Shown: in pieces, positions 1 through 8,404 of the stretch
Position numbering within the stretch: position 1 is the stretch's first letter
Layout of the letters: the number at the start of each line of letters is the position of its first letter
Assembly: GCF_033193315.1 (NCBI RefSeq)
Contig: NZ_CP136187.1
Span: 558,001-622,000, forward strand
Length of the DNA: 64,000 nucleotides
From: Agathobaculum sp. NTUH-O15-33
GTDB lineage: Bacteria > Bacillota > Clostridia > Oscillospirales > Butyricicoccaceae
Direction of reading: 5' to 3'
The notes under the pieces: model-generated
What the model was told of the DNA's origin: nothing
Database searches by the model: none
Seen by the model: the letters and a program-made list of their open reading frames with translations, nothing else
Made by a program: the position numbers and the translations under genes

Positions 1-63
1 TGATAGATTTTTTGAACCTACCCACTGGATGCCCCTACCGGAGCCGCCGAAGGAGGAGAATGC

Positions 64-243
64 ATGAAAAACTGTGATATTATCTATGCGCTGGCCCAAA
101 AGGTCATCGATACCATCTATGGCGAGTGGCACCACGAAGGGCATATTGAACTGGAGCATTCGGATGATTTTGCCTTTTCGCTGGATGGTCGAATGTATCA
201 GGTCATCTTAAAGGACTGCGGAGAGGAGACCCGCCATGAATGA
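64..243 (+). CDS. Small phage protein, 59 aa, unknown function
   Basis: Short open frame that starts with ATG seven bases after a strong GGAGGAG ribosome binding site. Its stop overlaps the start of the next gene by 8 bases, so the two are probably translationally coupled. The product is acidic and histidine-rich with no membrane segment or recognisable motif. I do not recognise the family. It lies in the middle-to-late accessory region of the prophage, upstream of the late regulator. Confidence 0.7.
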   Translation: MKNCDIIYALAQKVIDTIYGEWHHEGHIELEHSDDFAFSLDGRMYQVILKDCGEETRHE

Positions 244-1036
244 TCAGGACAAGCCCGTGAAATTCCGCGACCCCAAGACGGGGAAAGTGATTAATATCAA
301 AACTGGCGTGGAAATGTTTTGCCGCGGCAAACGCTGTGATACTTGCCCGATACACTCAATACATCACGATGATTATTGCTCGGTGTGGGCTGCTGACCAC
401 CCCGTCGAAGCCGCCGGACTGATGGGATATGAGGTGGTGGAGGAGCCTAAAAAGGACGTGCTGTGCAGATATTGCGGGGAAAAGATGCGACCTTACCCAC
501 ATCAAGGAAACTTCTGGTTCGAATGCAAGTGCGGAAGTCGTTCCCCCGTTATTTGGCACGGAACAGAAGAAACCGCATACGAGGCGGCTATGAAAACGCC
601 ACAAAAGGAGGGGCCCATGGAACAGAACGCGAAGCCACGCATCTGCGAGGTACTGGGAGGAAAAGATAACCCGATAGAACCGGGGGAACACTTTATGTTT
701 CGCGGGATGGAAGGCTATTTTTTCATAACGGGGACAGGAGACCTCGTTAGCGTGGATGGCGATGCGCATATCTTTTATACGCGTGCGGCTGCCCTTATTA
801 ACTGTCCTGACCGCATAATCCGCAAGCCACGATTCGCGGAGAAGGAAGTGGCGGATGCAAAAGCTCTTGTACGGATTTTAGGAGCGACTCAAGTCAAGAG
901 GACAGAATACGGAGGGAATCTGCACGCCGTTATCGGGGACAATGCGGAGGTTGTCGTCAATCAGGACCTCTTCCCCTCGCTCATTCCCGGCCAGTCCGTC
1001 AGAATCAAGGACATTGTGGGGGGCGGGGATGATTAA
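236..1036 (+). CDS. Phage protein with two Cys-rich zinc-binding-like motifs, 266 aa
   Basis: The N-terminal 110 residues hold two cysteine clusters: CRGKRCDTC with a later HHDDYC, and CRYCGEKM followed by ECKCG. The second resembles the zinc ribbon of Lar-type restriction-alleviation proteins (CxxCG, aromatic, ExxxCG), but this is only a motif match. The C-terminal part after about residue 130 resembles no family I know. It starts inside the preceding gene. Function unknown; a small regulatory or anti-restriction role is possible but not shown. Confidence 0.6.
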   Translation: MNDQDKPVKFRDPKTGKVINIKTGVEMFCRGKRCDTCPIHSIHHDDYCSVWAADHPVEAAGLMGYEVVEEPKKDVLCRYCGEKMRPYPHQGNFWFECKCGSRSPVIWHGTEETAYEAAMKTPQKEGPMEQNAKPRICEVLGGKDNPIEPGEHFMFRGMEGYFFITGTGDLVSVDGDAHIFYTRAAALINCPDRIIRKPRFAEKEVADAKALVRILGATQVKRTEYGGNLHAVIGDNAEVVVNQDLFPSLIPGQSVRIKDIVGGGDD

Positions 1037-1253
1037 ATTTTTATCAGCATGGGCGTATGTTTTCACTTTTGTTAGCATCTCGTTTGGATTTTTAGCTGTT
1101 TCTGCAACTATTGCTAGGCTAAGTATCAAGGCTGTTGATAAGCTTATATATGCATGGGTACACCTTTCAGCAGCCGGTAAAAACGTACTTGATTACCTAC
1201 ATAACCGCAACGAATATAACCGATGGAAGCGCGAACAAAACAGAGAGAATTAA
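1029..1253 (+). CDS. Small membrane protein, 74 aa
   Basis: The start overlaps the end of the previous gene by 8 bases and follows a G-rich Shine-Dalgarno stretch. Residues 5 to 28 form one hydrophobic segment, then an amphipathic and charged tail ending in NRWKREQNREN. No family is recognised. The longer frame that begins at 942 would overlap the previous gene by 95 bases and has no better ribosome binding site, so the shorter start is chosen. Confidence 0.5.
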   Translation: MIKFLSAWAYVFTFVSISFGFLAVSATIARLSIKAVDKLIYAWVHLSAAGKNVLDYLHNRNEYNRWKREQNREN

Positions 1254-1264
1254 CGGGAGGCAAT

Positions 1265-1687
1265 ATGACCGCAAAAGAATGGTTAAGCAGAGGGTGGGAA
1301 ATTGACGGATCGATAAAGGAGTTGCAGGAAGCAAAGGGGGCGGCATTTACTCGCGCAACAAGCATTACGGCTTGCGGCGCAAGCGGAGTTTGCGTACAGG
1401 AATCGCGGGGAAATAGCAGTGAACGAAAGATGTTGGCCTATGCAGAATACGATGACGCTATAGACGAGCTAACGGCAAATCTATTCTGTGTACAAGGTGA
1501 AATTGTGCGGGCTATATCAAAGTTGAACAACCCTGTGCATCAACGTATTCTCACAGCTCGGTATGTAAACTTCAAAGAGTGGAAGTGGATTATGAGAGAT
1601 ATCCACTATGAGCGAGCGCAGATGTTCAGGGAACACAGTCAAGCGCTTCGCGAAATTGAAGAAATCGTGAGACCCAATGATACTTAG
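1265..1687 (+). CDS. DUF1492 / ArpU-RinA-like late transcription regulator, 140 aa
   Basis: The protein has a long helical N-terminal half and a C-terminal region of the sigma-like helix-turn-helix type (HQRILTARYVNFKEWKWI, then MRDIHYERAQMFREHSQALREIEEI). That layout fits the DUF1492 and ArpU/RinA group of phage late-gene activators. The start is the ATG after GGGAGGC. It sits directly upstream of the tRNA and packaging genes, where such activators usually lie. The natural target would be a late promoter between here and the terminase, but I cannot define that site. Confidence 0.75.
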   Translation: MTAKEWLSRGWEIDGSIKELQEAKGAAFTRATSITACGASGVCVQESRGNSSERKMLAYAEYDDAIDELTANLFCVQGEIVRAISKLNNPVHQRILTARYVNFKEWKWIMRDIHYERAQMFREHSQALREIEEIVRPNDT

Positions 1688-1765
1688 ATAGGTGGTATTA
1701 TGATATTGAGCAAAGCCCCGAAGGGGTGAACTCAAGGGACAAGCTCCTCCCATTTTTCCTCTCCC

Positions 1766-1789
1766 CCCGCCCTGCAATCGCGGGGCGGG
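1766..1789 (+). other. Stable GC hairpin upstream of tRNA
   Basis: CCCGCCC pairs with GGGCGGG around a 10-base loop. No U-run follows, so it is not a classical terminator. It lies 4 bases before the 5' end of the tRNA and could be a processing or boundary structure. Confidence 0.4.
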
Positions 1790-1793
1790 ACAC

Positions 1794-1867
1794 GCCGGTG
1801 TAGTTCAATGGTAGAACATCAGCCCTCCAAACTGATTACGCGGGTTCGATTCCCGCTACTGGCTCCA
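1794..1867 (+). tRNA. Phage tRNA-Gly(UCC), atypical anticodon loop, CCA encoded
   Basis: The full cloverleaf can be drawn: acceptor GCCGGTG/TACTGGC with two G-U pairs, D stem GTTC/GAAC, T arm GCGGG-TTCGATT-CCCGC, discriminator T and encoded CCA. The anticodon loop reads CCTCCAA, giving anticodon TCC (Gly). Two positions deviate from normal bacterial tRNA-Gly: position 33 is C instead of the near-universal U, and the 31-39 pair is a C-A mismatch. The tRNA may therefore decode poorly or serve another purpose. Confidence 0.88.
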
Positions 1868-2028
1868 CCACTGGACTGTGTGCCATCCGTAACCAGTCGG
1901 ACGCATGGCCGCGATAAGGCTGCATACCGCCACGCTAAACAAGGCATATCGGCGGTATATGATCGGCGGCAGGTGCGGGAGCCGCGCTGGTCTACATATC
2001 CGGTCGTGCGGGCTGGAACTTATCTGAC
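1868..2028 (+). other. Gene-free, structured stretch behind the tRNA
   Basis: No credible gene is present, but there is internal complementarity. ATACCGCC at about 1925 pairs with GGCGGTAT at about 1951, and further GC-rich short inverted repeats are scattered through the stretch. It ends at a terminator. It could be the 3' part of the tRNA transcript or a separate structured RNA. Confidence 0.35.
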
Positions 2029-2060
2029 AAAGCAGCTTCGGTGACGGGGCTGCTTTTGTT
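2029..2060 (+). terminator. Rho-independent terminator after tRNA-Gly unit
   Basis: AAAGCAGC pairs with GCTGCTTT around a 12-base loop, followed by TTGTTGTT. It separates the tRNA transcript from the promoter of the next gene. Confidence 0.7.
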
Positions 2061-2061
2061 G

Positions 2062-2090
2062 TTGAAACATCTTTTGCTATGTAGTACTAT
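2062..2090 (+). promoter_or_regulatory. Sigma-A promoter of the ADP-ribosyltransferase moron
   Basis: TTGAAA, 17-base spacer, TACTAT, placed 22 bases before the start codon at 2113. It is independent of the late operon. Confidence 0.75.
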
Positions 2091-2112
2091 AAAGAAAACA
2101 AAATCGTGAGGC

Positions 2113-2730
2113 GTGCTAAAAGTGCAAAGAAGATATTTAAAGAATTTGAGGAAACGGTTTAGAACTTTTAACGAGGAATCGGTGCGCGCTTGGGCAGAAA
2201 ACAATTACGGGGACTGGCTAAAAAACATTCAACAACAAGATACGGAGCCAGATAGCCCGTGCGAACGCTTTTATCGGTATTACACGCAGGGTATTGGAGA
2301 GGTAGTAAATCAACATTTGCGTTCGGGGGCTGAAATAGATTCTTTTTTTCAAGATGGGCCTGTGACTACTGATATGATGCAAGCAGCGATTGCGGAAATG
2401 CATATGCTTCCGTGCCCGGATGATATCGTAACATACAGATACGTTGACCCGAAAGTGTGGGGTCTCATGAAACGTGATGCATCTTTGATATATGACCTCG
2501 CATTTTTAAGCACTACATTAACTCGCGATACAGTAGCTCAAAGACGATATGCATGCAATAAGCATAGCTACCTTATGGAGATATTTGTGCCTAAAGGAAC
2601 CCCGTGTGCTTACGTCGAGTTAATAGCCGACATGCAGGAGAACGAGTTACTGTTTCCACCCAAAACAAAATTACGGATTTTATCCAAGCCGCTTTTGTCT
2701 AAGCGGATTTCGTGCATTATTGAGAATTAA
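2113..2730 (+). CDS. Phage mono-ADP-ribosyltransferase (ADPrib_exo_Tox type), 205 aa
   Basis: The C-terminal half matches the VIP2/C3-like ADP-ribosyltransferase fold. It has the NAD-binding arginine in TYRYVD (R109) and the STS-type motif FLSTTLT (S133). The strand MEIFVPKGTPCAYVE follows, and the catalytic ExE appears as QENELLFPP (E176, E178). The QENE context suggests arginine-type modification, but this is inference. The N-terminal 95 residues are unassigned. No signal peptide is visible, so it would act inside the host cell or be packaged. The GTG start at 2113 is the first possible start after an in-frame stop at 2107. The gene has its own promoter and terminator and lies between the tRNA and the HNH gene, so it is a moron. 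Confidence 0.85.
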   Translation: MLKVQRRYLKNLRKRFRTFNEESVRAWAENNYGDWLKNIQQQDTEPDSPCERFYRYYTQGIGEVVNQHLRSGAEIDSFFQDGPVTTDMMQAAIAEMHMLPCPDDIVTYRYVDPKVWGLMKRDASLIYDLAFLSTTLTRDTVAQRRYACNKHSYLMEIFVPKGTPCAYVELIADMQENELLFPPKTKLRILSKPLLSKRISCIIEN

Positions 2731-2739
2731 GAGAATAGG

Positions 2740-2770
2740 AAACCACCTTACATGTAGTAGGGTGGTTTTA
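2740..2770 (+). terminator. Terminator of the ADP-ribosyltransferase gene
   Basis: AAACCACCT pairs with AGGGTGGTTT, followed by TATTATG. A near copy, including the ATTATG tail, ends the second moron gene at 11476 to 11510. Confidence 0.85.
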
Positions 2771-2798
2771 TTATGGCATAAAGAGAGGGCAGGAGGCT

Positions 2799-3149
2799 GT
2801 GAATGCAGTAACACAAGAACAAATCAGACAATGGATAGCAGACGGAAACGAACTAGCCTTTTATACCTGCTATACATGGAAGAAGAAGCGCCGTGAAGTT
2901 CTGGCGTTGGATAAGAACGAATGCCAGAAGTGTAAGGCGCGCGGCAAGTACAGCAAGGCGACCATGGTACACCACAACAAACACTTACGGGATAGGCCGG
3001 ACCTTGCCCTTGCCATATGGGACATAAAGCCCGATGGGTCAAAGGAACGTCAGCTTATATCCCTGTGTGACGATTGCCACGAAGAGGAACACCCGGAGCG
3101 GTTGAAGCAGTACAAGAAGAAGAAACCGATAACGGATGAACGGTGGTAG
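2799..3149 (+). CDS. Phage HNH endonuclease, 116 aa
   Basis: GTG start after GGCAGGAGG. The protein carries CxxC (CQKC), the histidine pair VHHNKHLRDRPDLAL, a second CxxC (CDDCHEE) and a terminal basic tail. This is the usual layout of HNH nucleases encoded next to the terminase in HK97-type phages, where the nuclease works with the terminase during DNA packaging. The residues for zinc and the metal-finger active site are present. Confidence 0.9.
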   Translation: MNAVTQEQIRQWIADGNELAFYTCYTWKKKRREVLALDKNECQKCKARGKYSKATMVHHNKHLRDRPDLALAIWDIKPDGSKERQLISLCDDCHEEEHPERLKQYKKKKPITDERW

Positions 3150-3256
3150 GATACCCCCGGTCAAATAAAAACGGAAATTAATGCGCGCCGTATCCACTCG
3201 GCATGGTGCAAGACAAAAGAGATTTTCACGCGCGCGAGAGAAAAGAGGTGGTATGG

Positions 3257-3583
3257 GTGGCGCGAAAAACGAATAGAGAGAAGCTGCGAGATGCAATCCG
3301 CGAAGAGTTGGCAAAGCAGCTTGAGCGTAATGGAACGAAAGAGAAGTATTATCTTGACTTGGTGGATGATTACATGGATATGTGGGACACCAAGAACGGA
3401 TTAACGGACGATATTAAGAAGCGCGGTGAAAAAGTCACATTCACCACCGCCAGCGGGTCAAATATCAAAACAAATGATTCGGTGGGAGACCGGCTAAAGG
3501 TAAACGCGCAAATGCTTAAGTTGCTTGATAGCATGGGCATTAAGCCGGTGCAGGTAGAAGGTTTCGACAATGACGAAATGTAA
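3257..3583 (+). CDS. Terminase small subunit (P27-like)
   Basis: A helical protein with a conserved central stretch (KEKYYLDLVDDYMDMWDTKN) and C-terminal DRLKVNAQMLKLLDSMGI, typical of P27-family small terminases. It recognises the packaging site and feeds DNA to the large subunit. The frame is open back to an ATG at 3203, but that has no ribosome binding site, while GAGGTGG lies four bases before the GTG at 3257. The end overlaps the large-subunit start by 14 bases. Confidence 0.8.
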   Translation: MARKTNREKLRDAIREELAKQLERNGTKEKYYLDLVDDYMDMWDTKNGLTDDIKKRGEKVTFTTASGSNIKTNDSVGDRLKVNAQMLKLLDSMGIKPVQVEGFDNDEM

Positions 3584-5228
3584 ATACATAGACGACTATA
3601 TTGCTGCCATCGGATCGGGTACTATTCCTGCATCGAAGGAAATTAAACAGGCCGTCGTTTACATTGAAAGCAAGCTAGACGATTCGGACGTATTTGTGGA
3701 CACCGAGAAGACCGAAAAAGCGAAGGAGCTGATCGAGCGGTATTTTAATATGAAGCTGTTCGATTGGGAACTGTTTGTGCTGGCTCTGGTCCATTGTTAT
3801 TACCGATCTACGGATACTGTTGTTTTCGGGGAGTTTCTTATAATGATGGGGCGCGGAAACGGTAAAAACGGGTTCATTTCCGGGGTGGCGTGGTATCTAT
3901 CCACTAAATACCATGGAGTGGACGGGTATAACGTCGATATCATAGCCAATTCAGAAGATCAGGCGAAAACGTCATTCGATGATATCTACGAAATGCTTGA
4001 GCGGACGTGGGAAAAATCTAAGCGCTTCTTCTATAAGTCCAAGGAGATAATTAGAAATTCAAACACGGGAAGTTATATCAAATTCAACACGTCGAACGCC
4101 AAGACCAAGGATGGTAAGCGTTCGGCGTGTTTGATTTTTGACGAAATCCACGAATACGAAAACAGCGACACCATCAAGGTATTTCGTTCCGGATTCGGCA
4201 AGCGGAAACATAGCCGGACATTTTACATTACGACAAACGGATATGTGCGGGACGGCGTTTTAGACGACCGTTTACAGATTGCCCATGATGTTTTAAATGG
4301 AGAGATCAAGCAATCACGTCTTTGCCCGCTGATCTACAAAATGGATGACGACGCAGAAGTAGACGACAAAACGCTTTGGGTTAAAGCAAATCCGTCCTTG
4401 CCGTACCTTCCAACTCTGCAACTTGAAATGGAGCAGAACTACATTGACAAAGAGTACGACACATCGGTATCTTTGGACTTTTACACCAAACGCATGAATT
4501 TACCTCGTTCGGACAAAGAAATTGCTGTCACCGACTGGGAAAACATCGCTGCGACGAATCTGGAATTGCCAGACATGGAGGGGTGGACATGCACATGCGG
4601 AATTGACTATGCAAAGATCAACGACTGGGCGTCTGTCAACCTGCACTTCCGGCGGGGGAATGAACGGCTCGATATCAATCACTCGTGGCTTTGCATCCGC
4701 TCTGCGGATTTGCAGAGGATTAAAGCACCATGGCGCGAATGGGTTGGCATGGGACTTGTAACGATTGTGGACGACGTAGAAATATCACCCGATTTGTTAG
4801 CGGATTACATCCGCGAACAGATGCAGAAATATTACATCGTTAAAATTGCGATGGACAACAACCGATTCGACCTGATGAAGCGCGCCATGCGTAAGGTAGG
4901 GTTTGCCCCGGAGTACAAGAATCTATGGTTGGTGCGTCCAAGCGATATTTACAAGGTGCAGCCGGTAATCGGAAGTTGTTTTAATAATCGTTATTTTGCG
5001 TGGGGCGACTGTCCGCCGTTGCGGTGGGCAACCAACAACACCAAACTTGTGCGGCGAGGCCGGGTCGATGGAACAGATACGGGCAATTTTTATTACGCAA
5101 AGATTGAAGCCAAAAGCAGAAAGACAGACCCCTTCATGGCGCTAGTAGCATCAATGGTTATCGAGGATGCCTTGGGTGACGGAATGGGTTATGGCGAGCT
5201 GACAAACCTTGGCGTGATTACAGGGTGA
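3570..5228 (+). CDS. terL: Terminase large subunit, 552 aa
   Basis: The ATPase domain has Walker A GRGNGKNG (residues 94 to 101) and Walker B ACLIFDE (D191, E192). The C-terminal RNase H-like nuclease has acidic motifs at DYAKINDWA and IAMDNNRFD. Full length for the Terminase_1 (HK97-like) family. It pumps DNA into the prohead and cuts the concatemer. Overlap with the small subunit implies coupled translation. The next gene starts 13 bases downstream. Confidence 0.95.
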   Translation: MTKCKYIDDYIAAIGSGTIPASKEIKQAVVYIESKLDDSDVFVDTEKTEKAKELIERYFNMKLFDWELFVLALVHCYYRSTDTVVFGEFLIMMGRGNGKNGFISGVAWYLSTKYHGVDGYNVDIIANSEDQAKTSFDDIYEMLERTWEKSKRFFYKSKEIIRNSNTGSYIKFNTSNAKTKDGKRSACLIFDEIHEYENSDTIKVFRSGFGKRKHSRTFYITTNGYVRDGVLDDRLQIAHDVLNGEIKQSRLCPLIYKMDDDAEVDDKTLWVKANPSLPYLPTLQLEMEQNYIDKEYDTSVSLDFYTKRMNLPRSDKEIAVTDWENIAATNLELPDMEGWTCTCGIDYAKINDWASVNLHFRRGNERLDINHSWLCIRSADLQRIKAPWREWVGMGLVTIVDDVEISPDLLADYIREQMQKYYIVKIAMDNNRFDLMKRAMRKVGFAPEYKNLWLVRPSDIYKVQPVIGSCFNNRYFAWGDCPPLRWATNNTKLVRRGRVDGTDTGNFYYAKIEAKSRKTDPFMALVASMVIEDALGDGMGYGELTNLGVITG

Positions 5229-5241
5229 AGGGGGTGATAGA

Positions 5242-6423
5242 TTGGGACTTAATTTTAAACGCTGGCTGTTGGAGAAGCTTGGCGGAGATCAAGCGCGTGT
5301 GACGGCGGAGGATATAGCAGCAAATAAAATGCTTGGCTTGTCCGCTGAAATCTACGTCCGGGAGCTGGCGTTTTGGCAGTGCGTCAATTTGATAGCAAAC
5401 GCGGTAAGTAAATGCGAGTTTAAAACCTTTCAAGGCGGGAAAGAGACGAAAGGAGAAGAGTATTACCGGTGGAATGTAGAGCCTAATAAAAACCAGAATA
5501 GCAGCGTGTTTATGCAAAAGATGATATCCAAACTGTTTGCAAATAACGAAGTACTGGTAATAGAAGCAAACGGACAGCTGTTGATAGCGGATAGTTATTC
5601 TCGCAAGGAATACGCCTTGCTGGAAGATGTTTTCGAGCAGATAACGGTTGGAACATTCCGATTTGACCGTACTTTTGTTCAATCCGACGTTTTGTTTATT
5701 TCGCTTCACAGTCACGATATGCGACCGCTGGTTAATGGGCTGTATGAGACATACAAAGCCCTGATTGACTATGGCGTGCGGTCATACAACAAGTCGCGCG
5801 GGATGAAGGGCGTTATTAGTTTAGATGCCATAATTCCGGGAGATCAGTCAACAAAGGACGCGCTTGACACCCTAAAGAATAACGGATACAAAGACTTTGC
5901 AAGCGCAGAAAACGCCGTTATGACTTTAGGCCGAGGAATGACTTACACCGATCTGGGTAGCAAAACATATTCCAATGAAGGGACGCGAGATATACGCGCC
6001 ATGATTGACGATGTATCAGATTTCACGGCGCGGGCATTCGGCGTTCCACCTGCGTTACTATCGGGCGACGTGCAAGGCGTGTCGGATGCGTTAGACCAAT
6101 TCTTAACGTTTTGCATAGATCCTTTATGCGACATGATTGGGGAAGAAATAAACCGGAAGCTATACGGAAAAGAAATGCTGCACGGCGACTATTTGCGGAT
6201 TGATACTAAGTGCGTCAAACACGTGGATTTGCTTAGCGTGTCGACGGCTATTGACAAACTGATTGCGTCCGGTGCATTCAGCATTAACGATATCCGCGAC
6301 GTAGTAGGCGAACCGCCCATCGACGAACCGTGGGCAAACCAACATTTTATGACCAAGAATTATTCGACCGTGCAAGACCTGCTAGAAGCATTAAATCAAA
6401 ATCTAAACCCGGAAACGGGTTAA
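5242..6423 (+). CDS. Portal protein, HK97 family, 393 aa
   Basis: TTG start preceded by AAGGGGGTGAT. The N-terminus has the FWQCVNLIANAVSKCEF signature of phage portals, and the C-terminal part has the SDFTARAFGVPPALLSGD motif of HK97-type portals. It forms the dodecameric ring at the capsid vertex through which DNA is packaged. Position between terminase and protease is canonical. Confidence 0.93.
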   Translation: MGLNFKRWLLEKLGGDQARVTAEDIAANKMLGLSAEIYVRELAFWQCVNLIANAVSKCEFKTFQGGKETKGEEYYRWNVEPNKNQNSSVFMQKMISKLFANNEVLVIEANGQLLIADSYSRKEYALLEDVFEQITVGTFRFDRTFVQSDVLFISLHSHDMRPLVNGLYETYKALIDYGVRSYNKSRGMKGVISLDAIIPGDQSTKDALDTLKNNGYKDFASAENAVMTLGRGMTYTDLGSKTYSNEGTRDIRAMIDDVSDFTARAFGVPPALLSGDVQGVSDALDQFLTFCIDPLCDMIGEEINRKLYGKEMLHGDYLRIDTKCVKHVDLLSVSTAIDKLIASGAFSINDIRDVVGEPPIDEPWANQHFMTKNYSTVQDLLEALNQNLNPETG

Positions 6424-6440
6424 AACATGGAGGTGAAAAA

Positions 6441-7187
6441 GTGAAAAAGTACTACGCCCTTGAGCAAGAGGGAAACAGCGCATGCGTCACGGTCTACGGG
6501 GACATCACATCATGGCCGTGGATGGAAAGCGATGTATCGGCCTATATGCTGTCTAAGCAAATTGACGGCATCGAAGCAGACCAAATCGATGTGTACATCA
6601 ATTCGTATGGCGGTGAAGTGTCAGAGGGGCTTGCTATTTACAACGCCCTAAAGAGACATAAGGCAAAGGTAACCACGCACTGCGATGGTTTTGCGTGTTC
6701 GGCGGCATCTGTTGTATTTATGGCGGGCGATGAACGCATTATGGGTGATGCGTCGCTGCTAATGATTCACAATGCGTGGAGCGGCGCAACCGGTAACGCT
6801 GCGGAGCTTCGCAAGGCAGCGGACGATCTGGACACAATCAGTGCGGCGGCGGCAAATGCCTACCGCGCGGCAGTCAATATTGACGATGCAAAATTAGATC
6901 AGATGCTTGCGGAAGAGACATGGATTGCGCCGCAGGACGCGGTAGACATGGGGTTCGCAACTGGAATTGAAAAGTACGAGCAACCGAGTGTTCCAGCGGC
7001 AAGCGCCAGAACTGCGGTGCTGGCAAAGATGCAAGCGAAGCCAATTATCGCGGCAAACGTAAATGTTGATACTGACGCGATCGTTGAAAAAGTATTTGCA
7101 AAGCTGACGCGAGAAGCAGAACCTAAACAGGAGACTAAATCGAATACATTTTTGAATGCGCTTATGCGCGGGAAGGAAGCAAAATGA
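6441..7187 (+). CDS. ClpP-like (S14) prohead protease, 248 aa
   Basis: GTG start after GGAGGTGAAAAA. The ClpP-type nucleophile serine lies in GFACSAASV and the catalytic histidine in LMIHNAW. These are the signatures of the head-maturation proteases that replace the U35 type in many Firmicute siphophages. It removes the N-terminal scaffolding (delta) domain of the capsid protein. The stop overlaps the capsid start by 4 bases. The linker after about residue 185 is repetitive and variable. Confidence 0.93.
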   Translation: MKKYYALEQEGNSACVTVYGDITSWPWMESDVSAYMLSKQIDGIEADQIDVYINSYGGEVSEGLAIYNALKRHKAKVTTHCDGFACSAASVVFMAGDERIMGDASLLMIHNAWSGATGNAAELRKAADDLDTISAAAANAYRAAVNIDDAKLDQMLAEETWIAPQDAVDMGFATGIEKYEQPSVPAASARTAVLAKMQAKPIIAANVNVDTDAIVEKVFAKLTREAEPKQETKSNTFLNALMRGKEAK

Positions 7188-8389
7188 AGAATCTTGACAA
7201 AGTGAAGCAGGAGCAGGAAAAGTTCCGCCAGAAGTTGGCGGAAACCGTAAAGGAGGGTGACGAGGAAGCGGTTGCGCAAGCGTTTGGCGAGTTCGCGCAG
7301 GGCGTACAGGAATCGATTCTTGCCGAAGCGCAAGAGATGATGCAGTGCACGGATACTACCGTGCTTGCCTCTCGCGGCGTACGTCAGCTTACGGGAGAGG
7401 AGACCAAGTACTACCAGAAAGCCATTGAGGCCATGCGATCTAGTAATCCCAAACAGGCCCTTACGGACATGGATGTTGTCATGCCGAAAACGGTCATTGA
7501 CGCGGTATTTGACGATCTGACTGATAAGCACCCGCTGCTGGATGCAATCGGATTCCAGAACACGTCCGGTATGATCGAAATGCTTGTTAACACCGGCACC
7601 AAGCAGCTTGCAACGTGGTCGCCGCTGACCGCCGAAATCGTGAAGGAACTGACCGGCGGCTTTAAAAAGGTGAACATGGGACTGAATAAGCTTTCGGCGT
7701 TTATCCCGGTGGCAAAGGCGATGCTCGACCTCGGCCCGGCATGGCTTGACCGCTATGTGCGAACGATTTTGCAGGAAGCGCTTTATCTCGGACTTGAGGA
7801 AGCGATTGTTAACGGCACCGGCAAGGATCAACCGATCGGAATGAATCGGCAGGTCGGAGATGGCGTGACTGTTACCGGCGGCGTATACCCCGAAAAGGCG
7901 ACCGTTCCACTGAATAGCCTCGACCCGGTTACTTACGGAACTTTGCTTTCCGGAATGACCATCACGCCGAACGGACATTACCGTACTGTTGAAAGCGTAG
8001 TGATGATCGTCAACCCCAACGACTACCTGACAAAGATTATGCCCGCAACCACGGTGCGCACGGCGGACGGTACTTACACCCGCGACGTGTTCCCGTTCCC
8101 GACCACGGTTATTCAGTCGGTGCAGGTGCCGGAGAACCGAGCCATTATCGGCCTTGCGGATCGATACTTTATGGGCGTTGGTACTGGCAAGTCTGGCAAG
8201 ATCGAATATTCGGACGAATACCACTTCCTCGAAGATGAGCGTGTTTATTTGGTCAAACTGTACGGACACGGCGAACCGCTGGATAACAACGCATTTGTTT
8301 ACGCCGATATCTCTGGATTGAAGCCGGTCGTGCAGGAAGTCGTTGTGAACGAAGTAAAGGGCACCGTTAAAACCAAGGAACAGGCGTAA
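7184..8389 (+). CDS. Major capsid protein, HK97 fold, 401 aa
   Basis: The first about 100 residues are charged and coiled-coil-like (the delta domain cleaved on maturation). The HK97-type body follows with typical stretches such as MPKTVIDAVFDDLTDKHPLLDAIGF and LGLEEAIVNGTGKDQPIG, and a C-terminal RYFMGVGTGKSGKIEYSDEYHF. Codon use is more GC-rich and regular than in flanking phage genes, as expected for a highly expressed gene. Confidence 0.95.
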   Translation: MKNLDKVKQEQEKFRQKLAETVKEGDEEAVAQAFGEFAQGVQESILAEAQEMMQCTDTTVLASRGVRQLTGEETKYYQKAIEAMRSSNPKQALTDMDVVMPKTVIDAVFDDLTDKHPLLDAIGFQNTSGMIEMLVNTGTKQLATWSPLTAEIVKELTGGFKKVNMGLNKLSAFIPVAKAMLDLGPAWLDRYVRTILQEALYLGLEEAIVNGTGKDQPIGMNRQVGDGVTVTGGVYPEKATVPLNSLDPVTYGTLLSGMTITPNGHYRTVESVVMIVNPNDYLTKIMPATTVRTADGTYTRDVFPFPTTVIQSVQVPENRAIIGLADRYFMGVGTGKSGKIEYSDEYHFLEDERVYLVKLYGHGEPLDNNAFVYADISGLKPVVQEVVVNEVKGTVKTKEQA

Positions 8390-8404
8390 TTAAGGGGGCG
8401 GGTC

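Noticed and set aside
1808..2044. 78-codon frame over the tRNA
   Set aside because: Starts inside the tRNA-Gly and has no ribosome binding site.
6899..8269. 456-codon minus-strand frame
   Set aside because: Shadow of the capsid and protease genes; no ribosome binding site and no family features.
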